A DNA stretch of 64,000 bases from Trileptium ribeirensis. Lineage: Eukaryota; Nematoda; Enoplea; Enoplida; Thoracostomopsidae. Position 1 is the first letter of the stretch. Each line of letters begins with the position of its first letter. Positions 1 through 11,828 of this stretch are shown here, one piece after another. Position numbers and translations under genes: made by a program. Location of the stretch: positions 17,154 to 81,153 of the forward strand of contig JASANE010001426.1 of assembly GCA_030248225.1 (NCBI GenBank), in the 5' to 3' direction. The notes under the pieces are model-generated. The model was not told where the DNA came from and did no database searches. It saw only the letters and a program-made list of their open reading frames with translations.

Positions 1-750
1 ATGAGACATCTACTAATTGATTCGCCGGCATGACAGCATCCACCAATTGATGCAGTCGGCGTGATAATAAAAACTATCATGACACTGTAAAGGTGGCATG
101 TTGCTTGTACATTGTACACTGTAAAAACATTGCCTAGTTTGACTCAATTAAGACAGTTTGTTCCGAGTCAAAAAGTTAGTAAAATTAGCTCAATGTCAGA
201 CATTGTAACTCATACTCAATCAAAACGGACTCACACTGAGCCAAAATTTATCTCACTCGCTAGGTCAACAATGTCTTATATGTGTATTCAACAAACAGCT
301 AGACTATCATCTCGGTTTACGATCATAGTACTATTCCCCTTGTACGATTACACCAATAAACGAATCGTGGACTCCAAGAAGTATTGTATTGTATACACAC
401 TGTGATAGAACGATTTTCGGAAAAAAAATAGATTTACTAAATGGATATATTTTGCCAAAATACAAGGCAATTATTGAAAAACTATACTTTTATGTTATCA
501 TCGAAGGACGGACAGACTTGATTTTTCGCAGTGACCTTGTTCTTAAAATTCGGGAGCTTTTTTGATGAAGGACGATTCGGCTGGGCACGAGATATGGGCG
601 GCTAAGCTCGGTGATTGGAAGTTTAGGCTCGGTCCGGCTGGAAACAAAATGATACCGATTCGGCTTGGGCCTCAAGCTCGAGCCGAAGTCCTTACCTCTA
701 CTACGAAGACAATATGCTGTAAATATATTGTTCAAACTTGTGAATAAAAA
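1..750 (+). repeat. Dispersed repeat R1, copy 1 (truncated by window edge)
   Basis: This stretch aligns nearly base for base with 36572-37327, and its right part aligns with the reverse complement of 49330-49578. It opens with ~31-bp units beginning AATTGAT and later has GGCTCGG/CTCGAGCC-rich sequence around 590-690. Similarity to copy 2 stops just after the TGAATAAAAAAC motif near 750; copy 2 continues for another 1.2 kb of the family. No transposase or other protein is recognisable in any copy. The family is therefore non-autonomous or of unknown class. Confidence 0.85.
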
Positions 751-2892
751 ACAGAACAGCCCTGGGGGCACACTTCACGCTCTTCTATGGGGGCACGGGA
801 TTTGCCCAAAGTCGGCTCAAATTTCCACAATTTTAACATTTTCCTTAAATTTCTCCCATTGTCTTGCCGACTCTAAATTGGAGCCTTAGATATTTCTGAT
901 CTAAACGAGCCTGTTAAGTTTTTTGTGCACAGTTGACAAAAGTAAGAACAAAAGTGAACCACTGTAGTCAGTTGAGACGCTCCAGGTTCACAATCGCCTC
1001 GTAAGGCAGACAATTTCCAACTCACCTATCACTGTATAGCTCCAAGACTTTAAACACTGTATGACCCGCATGTGGGGATCAAGGCCATAAAAGCAACACA
1101 AGACGCGAACCAATAGTATAAAGCATAGGCGTCATTCCTTAAACTCAAGTTATTCGATTCCTAGAATTTTGTTCATCTTCTCCCTTCCAAAAATTTCTTA
1201 ACTCAGGAATAAAACGACAACTTTTATTAAACACGAAGACTCGGCGCTGCCCGTAGGGGCACAAGTTCCCCATCCGACGTCTCAAATCTGTTCGGCTCCA
1301 AGAGCGGCATGAGCGCTTAATATTCTACTAAATTAAAAAATTTTAAAAACAAGCCTACCAACAACAATCCCGAAAAGAGCGCCTTATTTCTCCAAAAAAA
1401 TTAACCGTGGTCGTCTCAGACAAGAATTTTCTAAGCTCAACTCAGGTCCACGATCATGTAAAAGGTGGATCTATTGCATCGGAAACATTGGTTTTGAAAT
1501 CTCTATAAGACCACGGGGAACTGCAAAGACTTCAACTGGTCAATTTATCTGCTCACTCACACGAAACTAGACCATTTAGAATAATGCCGGACGATATTTC
1601 GATGGGTGTAGTACATCGGGGGCCAGGTGAGTTTGCCAAATGCGGGCGGAAAATCAACTCGAAGAGAGCGGGTAACTAGCTACCTTCGCCGACGAAATTT
1701 GGTGGACCACTATGCAAACACATAACCTAGATACTACCTAAGTCTGATCATTCCTCAGATGAGTGGACTCCCATTCCTAACGACCGCTCCCATAATTACA
1801 CGCTGCTTATTATGAGCAGCATCTGCTGAACCAGTTTACGCGGCAAACCTATCGTTGAACCTCGTATGATCCAAATGAAGTAAAAGAAAAACACACAGAG
1901 AACAGAAGTTATTAATTCGTCGGAGCCGGTCAGTGAAATCGACCGAACTCCGCGCTGTCGAAGTCAAACCTCGAAAATAATGCTCCATATTTTTCATGGG
2001 AGTCTAACAGTCAGCCATTCGAATACAACTGTTAGCTTTATCTCAATTTTAAGATTTCTAATTCTGGATCCAATCAGCTAATTTTGTTGTTTACGTTATT
2101 TTTCGCCCTACCGTAAACCGGTGGCGGTTAGACCCAAAGGAATCTGCACCTACAGATTTGGGTCCAAGTTTAAATTATATTCTCAGCATTTTCTCTTGTG
2201 TTTCAGGTTGATAGCCGTCTGGGTCGAAGTTGAAACTAAGTTTAAAGTCTAAGGCGAAGAAGACCAAGAAATAAAGAGAAGCTTATAGAAATTAATTAAA
2301 ACCAATAATTGAAAATATGATTAGTAACAATCCTAATCTCCAACTGTTTATCAGTCTGCCTAGACGTTCTTACCAACTTCGCATCGTGCATTGTAACTGA
2401 GGCAATAAATCACTCACACACCAAACCGTCTAGAAAGTGTGAGCGCATACCTACGACAATTACCGATACAACCATCTGCCCTTAATGTTTCATTAAATAT
2501 GACTGCTAGACGATCTATCCGCTTGAAATTCATTACGTGCCTCCAATCTACAAGTCTCTCGCCTCTGCTAAACATACCGTATCCATAACCCACGTATACC
2601 ACGCGATCATGTGCAGACATTGCACGTTTATATATTCATCTAAGAAATTGCATTTATCTTCGTTAATAATTTCGTAAAATATGAACGATCTAAGACACTC
2701 CAGGGGGTGGACGAACTCCAGGACAGGATCCAACTCGAAATCAGGAACGGGGTACTCTCTGAGAATTCACGCACGGGGAGAACACCCTAACCCGAGTACC
2801 ACACACCTTCATTCTAAACCACACCCTTATACCCGATATACCTGTATACATTTGCAGTCTCGCCACCTGTAAAACAGGGCAGACAACCAGAA
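751..2892. other. No gene or element recognised
   Basis: Stop-rich in all frames, with only short ORFs lacking any recognisable motif (for example minus-strand 2414-2620). An AATAAA lies near 1207 inside sequence that could be a decayed LTR end, but no partner copy was found in the window. Confidence 0.4.
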
Positions 2893-3698
2893 ACAGTGAG
2901 TTTCTTTTAAAATTTGTTCTAGTGTTGTTTCAGTCCAACTTCTTGGCCAAGTTAGGCGTTTCTAAATCATTTTGTTATCAAATCTTGCAGAAACACATGT
3001 AACTGACCGGAACGGTCCTATCGCACTTGTAGGAGTACAGATTCATCAATGCAGCACGGCTGTATCGGATTCGCTGTGCTCCGCTACGCCATCGCTGCAA
3101 TTACAATATCAAATTTACCAGTGTCGGAAATTCTCATGTATTAAAATGGAAAAGTTTTAGATATAAATTTTAGCATCATCGCGAGCCTGTCAGGTCTTAA
3201 CGCGACGCACCAGCTCTGGGTAGGACCGTTGATACTATCTTTCCTAAGAAATTGTAATTATAGGTCCAGTCCAGCCTCTGTGCTTTCACAGACAGTAGCT
3301 CGCACAATTTCCAGAAATTCAAAATTATAGATTTGCCGAACAACTTTAATATGTTGTGCAATAGATTTTGTCCGAAACCGATGAACGGGATATTCTAGGG
3401 TACGACTCAGGATACACTGTTTAAGGAGACTTTTTTACGGTTGTAATAACCGTTGAACACCGTCGTACTAATCCGTCTAAATAGTTAATGACAGCTAAGT
3501 TTTACCTAAAAGTCCATTAGGAAGAAGTGCGTTGTGGACAAATAGCAATTTCATAAAAACTTAAAATATAGAAATTCGGTGTCGACTTACTTCCACCGGG
3601 ACATACGACCCGAGTTCAATTTAGAAGGCTTGGACGTACAGTTTAACCAAAATTCAATCATATATTGTGTGAACTATGTACCGATGTTGTGCCATTGA

Positions 3699-3960
3699 TG
3701 TAACAGGCCCGTTCCGGCCCGTTACGAGCATTTTTCATGATTCTAGCACTAAAATCGCCCCGGAAAACGTTGGCATCTATGTCTTGTTTATAAAAAAATA
3801 TGCGGTATATTATCATTGGGTCATTTTTGTATAAAAATGTTGTACCATTTCCATTTTCGTATGTATACTACTACTGTTAATTGTGTGACGTTATTGAATA
3901 ATCCCATAACCGAATGTGTATTCTAATTACTGCTCAATAAATAATAATTGATAATCCAAC
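3699..3960 (+). repeat. Head of a giant-LTR family member (fragment)
   Basis: Begins TGTAACAGGCCCG and reaches GTTAC at 3725, the same 26-bp palindromic head as at 30981, 39964 and 53543, followed by the shared run TTTTTCATGATT. An AATAAATAATAATTG stretch near 3938 marks a possible poly(A) signal. The fragment is broken and lacks the TTATTACA terminus of the complete copies. Confidence 0.6.
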
Positions 3961-4204
3961 GCGTCCTGCGTTTGGTCATGTCATGTATATCGATATGTAC
4001 CAAAGTGCTTTGAAATTGTTGCCTCAGTCCATGACCTGGGTTCAGAGTTTGATGTCGCGGAGTTCGCAAGTGTTAGCGTGGTTCGCCGATTATTCTATGA
4101 GTAAGTACGACTTGTGTGATATTAACTATCCAAAGACCCAAGGCCGTCGACAAGGATTCGAAGGAACCACATGCCAACCAAATCCCAACTCCAATAGAAC
4201 AACA

Positions 4205-4475
4205 ACGATCCGGCGTTAAAGCATCTAGGGAATGTCTGACCCTAGTGGGGCTACATTAGCCATAAATAGTACCCGATCAACAGTGGAACCCGGATTGGAA
4301 ACAAGCGGTATGATCTCTTTAACCTGTAGCATGTGACGGAGTCACCTCCCTGGGACCTCAAACGTAGTGCCAAGTAGATTACGAACGCAACCCATCCGAC
4401 GGGATCCGAACACGTCCTGTAAAGTGTTCCTGTGGCTTGTTAATCTCTGTAGCTTCTTGAAACCGACCGAAAGAA
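4205..4475 (+). repeat. Giant-LTR 3'-end module, copy A
   Basis: Matches the U5-like module at 60600-60900, 34340-34530 and 46820-47030. Shared landmarks are CTAGTGGGG, CCTGTAGCATGTGACGGAG, CCTCCCTGGGACCTC, the ATCCGAACAC stretch, and CTCTGTAGCTTCTTG. It stops before the terminal TTATTACA because the inverted repeat 4470-5220 follows directly. Confidence 0.6.
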
Positions 4476-5220
4476 ATAAGGTTCTTTTCCATTATCCACC
4501 CCAGCCCGAATTTGGCCAATTTTGAAGATACAGATCTGATTTTGGTATCAATCGATTCATCTCGATGAGGCGGTTCAGAAAATACTCGTTTTACCCACAT
4601 CGCTGAAAACAATTTATTATTCGATTTTTTGAGGCCCCAAAGGCCCCCCTTGGGACCTCAAAATGTTTTGTTCGGAATATGATCATATTGGGTACCATTC
4701 CCATTCGATTCGGCTTGATGAGATAAATCCGCTGGTGTATATTTTCTTTAAACCTACATCACCGTTAAAAAGTTATGAGGGCCCAAGTAACCCTGACTTT
4801 CGAAAATAAAATGCAGGCCATGCTGTTCTCAAGTCTTAGTCTTAGTCGAAGCTAAGTTCGTTTTATGAGACATACATTAAGCCTACGCCTAAGTCATGGG
4901 GCTGCCGCCCCCCGAACCCCGCGCTCTCAGCTGTTCTTTTTTCTAACGTTATAACGTACCGTCCCTCAGGGTTACTTGTGCCCTCATAACTTTCTAGCGG
5001 TGGCGTAGATTTCAATAAAATACACACATGACCATATTCCGAATAAAAAAATTTTGGGTTCGCATTGGGACCTCAAAAAATCGAAAAAAAATTCAGGGAT
5101 GTGGGTAAATGACTATTTTCTGAACCGCGTCATCGCTGAATCGATTGATACCAAAATCAGCTCTGTATCTTCAAAATTGACCAAAGTCGAGCTGGGGGAT
5201 AATGGAAAAGAACTAGAAAT
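4470..5220. mobile_element. Foldback element with ~300-bp inverted arms
   Basis: 4470-4797 pairs with the reverse complement of 4965-5220. Shared landmarks include TTCTTTTCCATTATCC, GATTTTGGTATCAATCG, TTCGGAATATG, and the nearly perfect AGTTATGAGGGC at 4771 facing GCCCTCATAACT ending at 4991. The core (4784-4980) recurs at 21652-21849, showing that it is a mobile unit. No ORF of size is present. It sits between two direct copies of the LTR 3' module. Exact ends and target duplication are not resolved. Confidence 0.6.
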
Positions 5221-5224
5221 AAGT

Positions 5225-5512
5225 CCATAAAGTCCGGCTAGTGGGGGCTACAGTAGCCATAAATAATACTCGATCGACACTTCCAGGTGATATAAGATAG
5301 GGAACAGCGGTATGGTTTGTTTTACCTGTAGCGCATGACGGAGTCAACCTCCCATAGGACCTCAAAGGAAGTACCACGTAGACTACGAAAGCAACCCATC
5401 CGACGGCATCCGAACACATCCAAAGCGCTCCTTTGATCTCCGTAGCATCTTGACACGAACCGAGAGAAATAAGTCCGTAAGGTCTCCAGACTTCAGCCAT
5501 TCAGGTCCTGTA
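5225..5512 (+). repeat. Giant-LTR 3'-end module, copy B
   Basis: A second direct copy of the module at 4205-4475, slightly nearer to the 60600-60940 version (GATAGGGAACAGCGGTA, ACCTCAAAGGAAGTACC, CATCCGAACACATCC). It ends near CAGGTCC at 5503-5509 and lacks the final TTATTACA terminus. Two modules flanking a foldback suggest either a tandem pair of LTR fragments or a duplication made with the insertion. Confidence 0.55.
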
Positions 5513-6166
5513 CTCTCGGGACAGTTTGTATTTGTTACTAATTTCGTCGGCGCATAGTGTATTTTGGCGAACAGCAGACATGGTAACAGTCAATTATTTT
5601 TCAACAAGAAAGTTACCTAAGTGATCCTGCTAAACACCGTCGACAATAAAGATGTTCTAATTTATCAGTGTAAAACGTGGAATTGAATCATATATACCTT
5701 GTTAGTTATCTATACAAAAGTGCTTTAATTTGATTATGTGTCCATCCAACATCATCTCATATATTTTAACCAAATCGTACAAAATGTGACCACCGGAAGT
5801 CGAACCTGACATCTGTATTGATATAACAGCGCATTGAATCTGTAGGCCACATTTTGAATAAGGCATTTTGTGTTGCATTGCAGGACATTTGAAATATACA
5901 GAATTTTCGGCGAAAAGTTTTGAAGTGTTACAGGTATCTAATGCTAACAAAATTGGACCGCGCGCAGCGTAAGTAAAAGAGCTGTAAGCCGCACCAATGT
6001 GGAAATAAAAGCACAGATAGGTAGTTTTCTATAATTCCGCGACTACATTCCGGAAATCATTAACTTTTTAGTAAGACCACTTGGATCTGAGTTTATATCA
6101 TATTCCATGCGTCCTACCATTGTGTTCGACCCATGAAAAATGATTAGAATTGCTGCAGAAGTTATT

Positions 6167-6694
6167 GTTTAAAATTCACTGAAGAGTACCAGTTAATATG
6201 CGAGGTTTACGGTATAAAGTACCCATCGTGTGGAAGTTTTGTTCCCGATAGTTTATACCATACCTTCCAGCGGTGTACAGAACATGCCTACGCTTTATAA
6301 TAAAACAGATGGTGTATGAGACGCCATAAACTTTAAATAGCGTGAAGACCTGCCTACTGTTTTACAGACAGTGTCAAGGTCACCAAACATAGACACAACA
6401 CATAAAGTGCTCAAATAACGGTATGGTGTAGCTAACATCATATAATTTAAAACAATTTATGGTGTAGTCTACACCATGCCACTATAGACAGTAAACTACC
6501 TATGTATACATCTTAAAATACCACCATAAACACTACGGCGTCGAAGACATAATATAATGGATATTGGTAGACACACGCTGGTGAAACAAAACTTTCACGT
6601 TGTGGGCCCTTCATAACGTAAACGCCGCATAACCGTTTTGTAGTTCTGAAAAGATTAATAGTTCCTAAAAACCAAGTGCTTAGACCAATGGCTA
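6167..6694. other. Unassigned; contains a short perfect palindrome
   Basis: No ORF or repeat match. 6459-6477 reads ATGGTGTAG-T-CTACACCAT, a palindrome with 9-bp arms, and GGTGTA recurs around 6310-6430. It is downstream of the glycosyltransferase on its strand and may include its 3' UTR; no convincing poly(A) signal was identified for that strand. Confidence 0.35.
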
Positions 6695-7702
6695 TTATGA
6701 ATTTAGATCTATATTTTCACATAGTACGCAATATTTTTCAAGTAAATACTTACAAAAGCTGTTGTCATGCAGTTTTTCGCTGCCACTAATCTTCGAGTAC
6801 AGATGCACCGAATAAACGGGTTGATTATTGAATGTCGCTAATATCGAAATAAACTGTTGCTCGCTGATTGTACTAAAGCAATTAGTCAGAATCATTGAAC
6901 AGTGAAACATGTAAAAACTGATTATTGGCAACACAGCTACACCTGACTGTTGTGGACCTCTAGGCCATTCGAGGTACACCCTCGTTAGTAGCAATGGGCC
7001 ATTTCCTGCCCATGCGGGGCTGTAGTATTTGGCGAACTGATATAGGCATTCGGCTATATACGGATGTCTTGGACGACGAAATAATAGTACACCAGAAGCG
7101 AGCATTGATGGATCCTCAGCCCCGAGTGCAGCATCCGGCAAATCCTGAAACGGTCGAACTATAATAGCGTCGGTATCGACATAAATGCCACCGTATCGGT
7201 ACAGTACCAGCAAGCGTAACAAATCGCTCTCGTGAGCGTACCAATGAGGATTGATCTTTGCTTGAGCAATTCTGTCTGGAGTAAATAGAAATGCAGGCGA
7301 GTCAGCTACCATGTTTGTTAAGTTATAACGTACGACTGTCACTGAATAATGTGCAGCAGTGAATCCGTCAAACGTGTGCGGTTGCAAAGTATTGGTATGA
7401 ATAAAAACTTTGGCATCGGGATGATTATAAAATATTGATTCCAACGCTCTCATGCGTCGATTATTGAAGGAACCGGAAGACTCATTACCTGAAAAGCTCG
7501 AAATACGATCTGTCGAGGTTGTGGTAAAAACTATATGAAACAGTAGCGGTTCGCGAACATTTACGTGTTCTGTATAGTTGTTGACTTTGTGCGTACGGTG
7601 TGTTTGACACTCAGATGGGTTCGATATAATGCATCTAATCGTGCACATAATTGCTGCCGATAAAATAACCAACGTAGCGATTCTTTTAATGTAATTACGC
7701 AT
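6695..7702 (-). CDS. A4GALT-like alpha-1,4-glycosyltransferase, type II Golgi protein
   Basis: A 335-residue intact ORF. The ATG at 7702 is chosen over an upstream TTG three codons earlier. A short cytosolic N-terminus precedes a single hydrophobic anchor at about residues 6-26, giving the type II topology typical of Golgi glycosyltransferases. The GGIYVDTDAII stretch (171-181) carries the metal-binding DXD motif (D176-T-D178), preceded by HESDLLRLLVLYRY. NGPLLLTRVY (234-243) and VHLYSK (299-304) fit the C-terminal alpha-1,4-glycosyltransferase region. Family knowledge: such enzymes (Gly_transf_sug plus Gb3_synth domains) add galactose or GlcNAc in alpha-1,4 linkage to glycolipid or glycoprotein acceptors using UDP-sugar; the precise substrate cannot be read here. 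Potential N-glycosylation sites lie at 42, 73 and 128. Length is near the ~350 of vertebrate A4GALT. It has no visible introns and is surrounded by repeats, so a retrocopy or an old single-exon paralogue is possible. Confidence 0.85.
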   Translation of the reverse strand: MRNYIKRIATLVILSAAIMCTIRCIISNPSECQTHRTHKVNNYTEHVNVREPLLFHIVFTTTSTDRISSFSGNESSGSFNNRRMRALESIFYNHPDAKVFIHTNTLQPHTFDGFTAAHYSVTVVRYNLTNMVADSPAFLFTPDRIAQAKINPHWYAHESDLLRLLVLYRYGGIYVDTDAIIVRPFQDLPDAALGAEDPSMLASGVLLFRRPRHPYIAECLYQFAKYYSPAWAGNGPLLLTRVYLEWPRGPQQSGVAVLPIISFYMFHCSMILTNCFSTISEQQFISILATFNNQPVYSVHLYSKISGSEKLHDNSFCKYLLEKYCVLCENIDLNS

Positions 7703-9837
7703 GGCAAGCAAAATGCCAGAAGTATGTATCGTTACAGATTCAACTGTCTATGAAACGGTATTTTAAAAAAATTTAGTCGATCACTTAATTATAGCTCTGC
7801 ACATTACGACAACTGTCGTGTACCTATAATATATCAAATTATACATCGTTTTTGCCGTCTATTAAAATGCAGTTATGATCTATCCCGACAAAGTAAAACT
7901 TTGGCCAGAGAAATACCATTTTACTATATATACAGTCAAGCTTTCGTGACGTAATTCACTATTCGTACTTGGTAATTTTTAATATCTATATACATATTTG
8001 TCCCAGAGGTTCTTTAATACGTTAAGGTTAAGAAAATGCCAGTATTCCGACACCTGTAAACATTGGCATTACGTTTCCTAGAAGAGAATTGAGATTAATC
8101 TCTAATGGTCGGATACTCTAAGCCGCACTTAGCACTGAGGCATTGAACTTCATCCGTCATCAACGCTAGCGTACCTAAGGGCTTGGAAGATTTTAATGAT
8201 TATGAGCAAAATTACAGAAATTTTAAGAGATCCGCAGGGAAAATGAAGAATTAATTTGACGAAAAATTGTGAGATTGAAAACAAAATTGGCATATTTTGG
8301 GTTTACATCAATCGCCTATTGACTACCTATCTCCCCAATGTCACGGCCAATAGGATTGTAAATTATGTACAGTTGACGCAGCGTTACAGCACTATTGTTT
8401 AGTATATTTAGAACAATAGGTGTTTCGTGGTATCAAATGTTTCACTGGTATAAAATTTTCATTTTAAAATTTAGCACCTTTAGCGCTAGGACCTATCAGT
8501 CTACCAATCACAAAATTTATATACTATACTAAAATCAACGTACGACAATCATAATTTAATTGGCAAATAATATCACATTTTATTAAATAAGATAAAATTG
8601 TACATGCTTAAGGTCCGAAATCCTAGAGGTAGGCCCGAGATTCCAGGGAATTTCCATTGGGGGTTTGCCAATCCGCGTGAATTTGGCGCCGCCTATGTGT
8701 TCGGCACCTGCAGCGTAGCCAGGTGGTCGCCGCTTGCTGCGGAGAGGCGAGATGGTGTGACGCCTCAGACCAAAAGGGTAACTCCCTTACCCTCTGTGAG
8801 CATATATGGATAAAATATATAATATATAATAGCTACATGTCAAAACAATATTAAACCAAAATAAATAGAAGTTTTAATATCAATGGTTTTGTTAGTGATG
8901 AAATATAGATGTAAGATGTCATAGGTGTCCATGAAGGATGGGGATTAACCGCCTAAGGGTCGGACCTCCTTATGAATATATATAACAAATTCTGATGTGA
9001 ATGTCTTAGAAGTCAACATGGGTACTTGCGGGTGCAAATCTTAGCTAACCTCGGCACTTAACTTAAAAGACTCTAGCTTCTAACGTCAGTACTGCTTGAT
9101 TTTTCAAACTCTTGAAGTGACAAAAAACAGCTGAAAGTATGTAACGAGAATTTTGAATATGCTATTCATTCTTGGAATTGTATATTGTAGTAGTATTGCG
9201 GGTACTGAAATGACGACCGCATATGTCCACTATGAAGCTTGTGCGTACACATCGATTCAATACAATAATGATAGCGTTTTTGGCCCGCAAACCTGGTTTC
9301 CACGCCTTTATTCTTCTATACTAGGCGTATATCAAGCATGGGCACTACTACCCGGGTACCCGAATATATACCCGACATGTCGGGCACCCTGGTAGCGGGT
9401 CAGTGCGCCGATACAAGAATCCGCTGCCCATTAGTAGGAATTTTTGTTACCTAGAATTTATTTTCCGCCGACTTATTAGAAATTTAATCGTCTCTTAACT
9501 TGAAAAATTTAGCTAACCGAAAAGGTAATTAAGTGAAATAGAAGATCACTTCACGGACACATTTATTTTTAGAGAACATGACTCACATGACGTTTGGGTT
9601 CCTATTCTGGACACCAGGGACCTTAATTTGGACACAAGGCTTCTTCTAAATATAAGGAAAACAACGAAATTCTAATAATTATATAAAAGCCAAAGCTATC
9701 GCTCACCGGTGGTACAGTATATGTGTTATTTGCCACATGCTCACTGTTCTACATACGACTTTAAAGTCATTACTATTAAATCAAATGGAATCAACTATTT
9801 AACTCTTATGAGACGATAACTGCAAAACTTACAGTTT
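7703..9837. other. Gene-free stretch upstream of the glycosyltransferase
   Basis: AT-rich with no convincing coding sequence. A GC-rich island at 8600-8800 (see the tRNA-like entry) stands out. Near 9345-9395 CCCGGGTACCCG and CCCGACATGTCGGG form adjacent palindromes that can fold together. The promoter of the minus-strand gene should lie just above 7702, but no clear TATA box was seen. Confidence 0.4.
8716..8764 (+). repeat. Possible tRNA-derived (SINE-like) Pol III promoter
   Basis: TAGCCAGGTGG at 8716-8726 fits a Pol III A box, and GGTGTGACGCC at 8754-8764 matches 9 of 11 positions of the B box consensus GGTTCGANNCC, 38 bases apart as in tRNAs. The sequence lies in a GC-rich island unlike its surroundings. 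No cloverleaf, poly(A) tail or second full copy was found, so this is only a candidate SINE head. Confidence 0.3.
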
Positions 9838-10040
9838 TGACTATAGGTAGAGTTCTGGACTACTGATTTTGTAGTAATATATACTTCTACAGTGAAGTTT
9901 TATCATAATAGCACATGGATTGTGAGCTATAGTTTTGACCTATAGTTTTAACTATAGGTAGAGTTCTGGACTACTGATTTTGTAGTAATATATACTTCTG
10001 CTGTGAACTTTTATCATAATAGCACATGGATTGTGAATAT
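9838..10040 (+). repeat. Two-copy tandem repeat, 111-bp period
   Basis: The block starting CTATAGGTAGAGTTCTGG at 9841 recurs at 9952 with only a few changes, including TGATTTTGTAGTAATATA and TAGCACATGGATTGTGA. The high identity suggests a recent local duplication. No coding potential. Confidence 0.85.
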
Positions 10041-11089
10041 TTGAAAAAATCATACTGACATATCGTGTAGTAACACTATCTACACGGTTTTGCTCATAAA
10101 AACTTGTTTTGTCAAAAATTGACATATAAAAGAGACTATTCGACTCCTAAGTTAACGAAACGCTAATAAAAATATACCTAACCTAATAACTTTACTATCC
10201 TTAATATAATGGCTTGAAATGAAACGCTAATCGAAAGTCATTTTGGCAAATTAAATGGTTTTGGTCTGACTCACTCAAGTTTTGCTTTTTATAATGTATA
10301 ACTTTCTATTGAGTTTAACCAATTTGGTTTATGTCTCCACAGAGCCTGCTACGCTAATGTAATGTATCATTGGCGAAAATATCATTAATAACTGTCGATA
10401 CACTTGTCATGAGCGAAATTACGGGCTAGAAACATTATTTTTAATTAAAAATATGTGTAAAAATTCGTTGTTAACTATCAGCACCTTGAAAACGGGTGGA
10501 CTCGTTTGGCCTGTATTATCAAAACGCTAAATGTCCTTACGGAAATCCCTTTAAGTATGAATATTGATCTATATTATTCTACATCTACGAATATAGGGGT
10601 TAAAATCTCTGCTTCAAATTATAGCCACTTTGTAATTGTTGTTGTCTCTACCAGCCGTCCGTAAGAGACGATGTTTGTTTTTTATAGAATATTATTAGAT
10701 TTGTCACCGATGGTTATTTGAATAATATTTGACTGAACTTAACTTGCACCCACTAACTATCCTAATATGTAAACCTCGATGTCGAATCAACATCCATTGC
10801 TATGAAAAAAGTAAGAAAGGGGATTCGATTCATTGCTAGTCCAGAAGTAGTGATTTGCGACCGGCCAATAACGCATAATTAAATGCAAATATGACGGCAT
10901 AAACAAAATGGTCGTGTACTTTGCCATTTATTGTTCGCAAGTATAATCCTTTTTAATTCAAAAGTGATAAAATTTCTTTCACAAACGATTTTGAAGTTCT
11001 TGAACAGAAAACAGCAAATTTTGGCTTAGAGTGCGGTAACTTATTTTTTTCAAATAACAAAATAGATGGTCAGAAGTTAAGTTTAGTCA
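10041..11089. other. No gene or element recognised
   Basis: AT-rich sequence without ORFs, tandem arrays or matches to other parts of the window. Confidence 0.4.
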
Positions 11090-11490
11090 CGCATTACAGA
11101 TATTTGTAAGAAACTTTAGTCTTTTCGACAATATGTAAGACACATTTGTCTCATATAGACATCTGTAATAGGCAAAAGACTCTAAACCCTAGCCGTAAGA
11201 AGTTTAAAATCTTGCAGACAGCTATAAAACATTTTTGTTTGTTATGTACTACCGTTAAAGACTAAAAACCCTTAGAACCAGCTATATAAGATTTTAAAAC
11301 CTAACAAGTAGCTGCAAGAGACATTTGTCTTTAAAAACTGATTGAAAGAGACATTTATTTCTTATAGGTGGTTGCAAGAAAGATTTGCCTCTTTAGCTTA
11401 CCGCAAGTGATAAAAGTTTTGTAACACCCAGATAAAAGAGACAAAAATAATCTGTCACGGCTAACTGCAAGAAATTTCTAGGATGCTTTG
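11090..11490 (+). repeat. Degenerate minisatellite, ~30-bp units
   Basis: Diverged units of the type GCAAGAGACATTTGTCTTT follow one another, clearest at 11312-11420 (GCTGCAAGAGACATTTG, ATTGAAAGAGACATTTA, TTGCAAGAAAGATTTG). Earlier units around 11100-11310 are weaker. Many units contain AGACA facing TGTCT and can form small hairpins. Confidence 0.5.
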
Positions 11491-11828
11491 GATTGCTGTA
11501 ATACGCATAAACCAAGATTACGTATAGGTCGAATAATCAGAAAGATTTTTTCTAGAAATTTGAGGCAAATGCATGTGTTTTAGCTGGCCAATATATTACG
11601 AGTATACATAAATTTATTATATACGTGCATACACGCTTGTATATGCTCATTATGCATCAGATGTAGCTATTCAGTTGCACCTATACAATTGTTCTATCAT
11701 TCTAAACAGATCAGATGTTGTTTAAAACGCGTTTCCGCGTTCTGACCTCTCTTCAGCGCAGTCCTTTTTCACATTGAGTGAGATGGTACGAAATAAATCC
11801 AAGTGTTCGGGTACGCGATTAGTTGTAA

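Larger units (their letters stand above)
2893..6166 (+). repeat. Dispersed repeat R2, long copy
   Basis: 2893-3212 and 5562-6166 align with the continuous block 49832-50778. The intervening 3213-5561 (2.35 kb) is absent from the second copy. Part of the extra block resembles the giant-LTR family: the AGGACCGTTGA stretch near 3219 matches 58920, and a TGTAACAGG head lies at 3699. The extra block also contains two copies of the LTR 3'-end module and a large inverted repeat. The short copy is thus more likely a deletion derivative than an empty site, but no target duplication settles it. Confidence 0.7.

Noticed and set aside
4380..4612. Pol III-like B box in the LTR 3' module (reverse of ATCCGAACAC)
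   Set aside because: No A box at a suitable upstream distance on that strand, and the module is clearly part of the LTR family.
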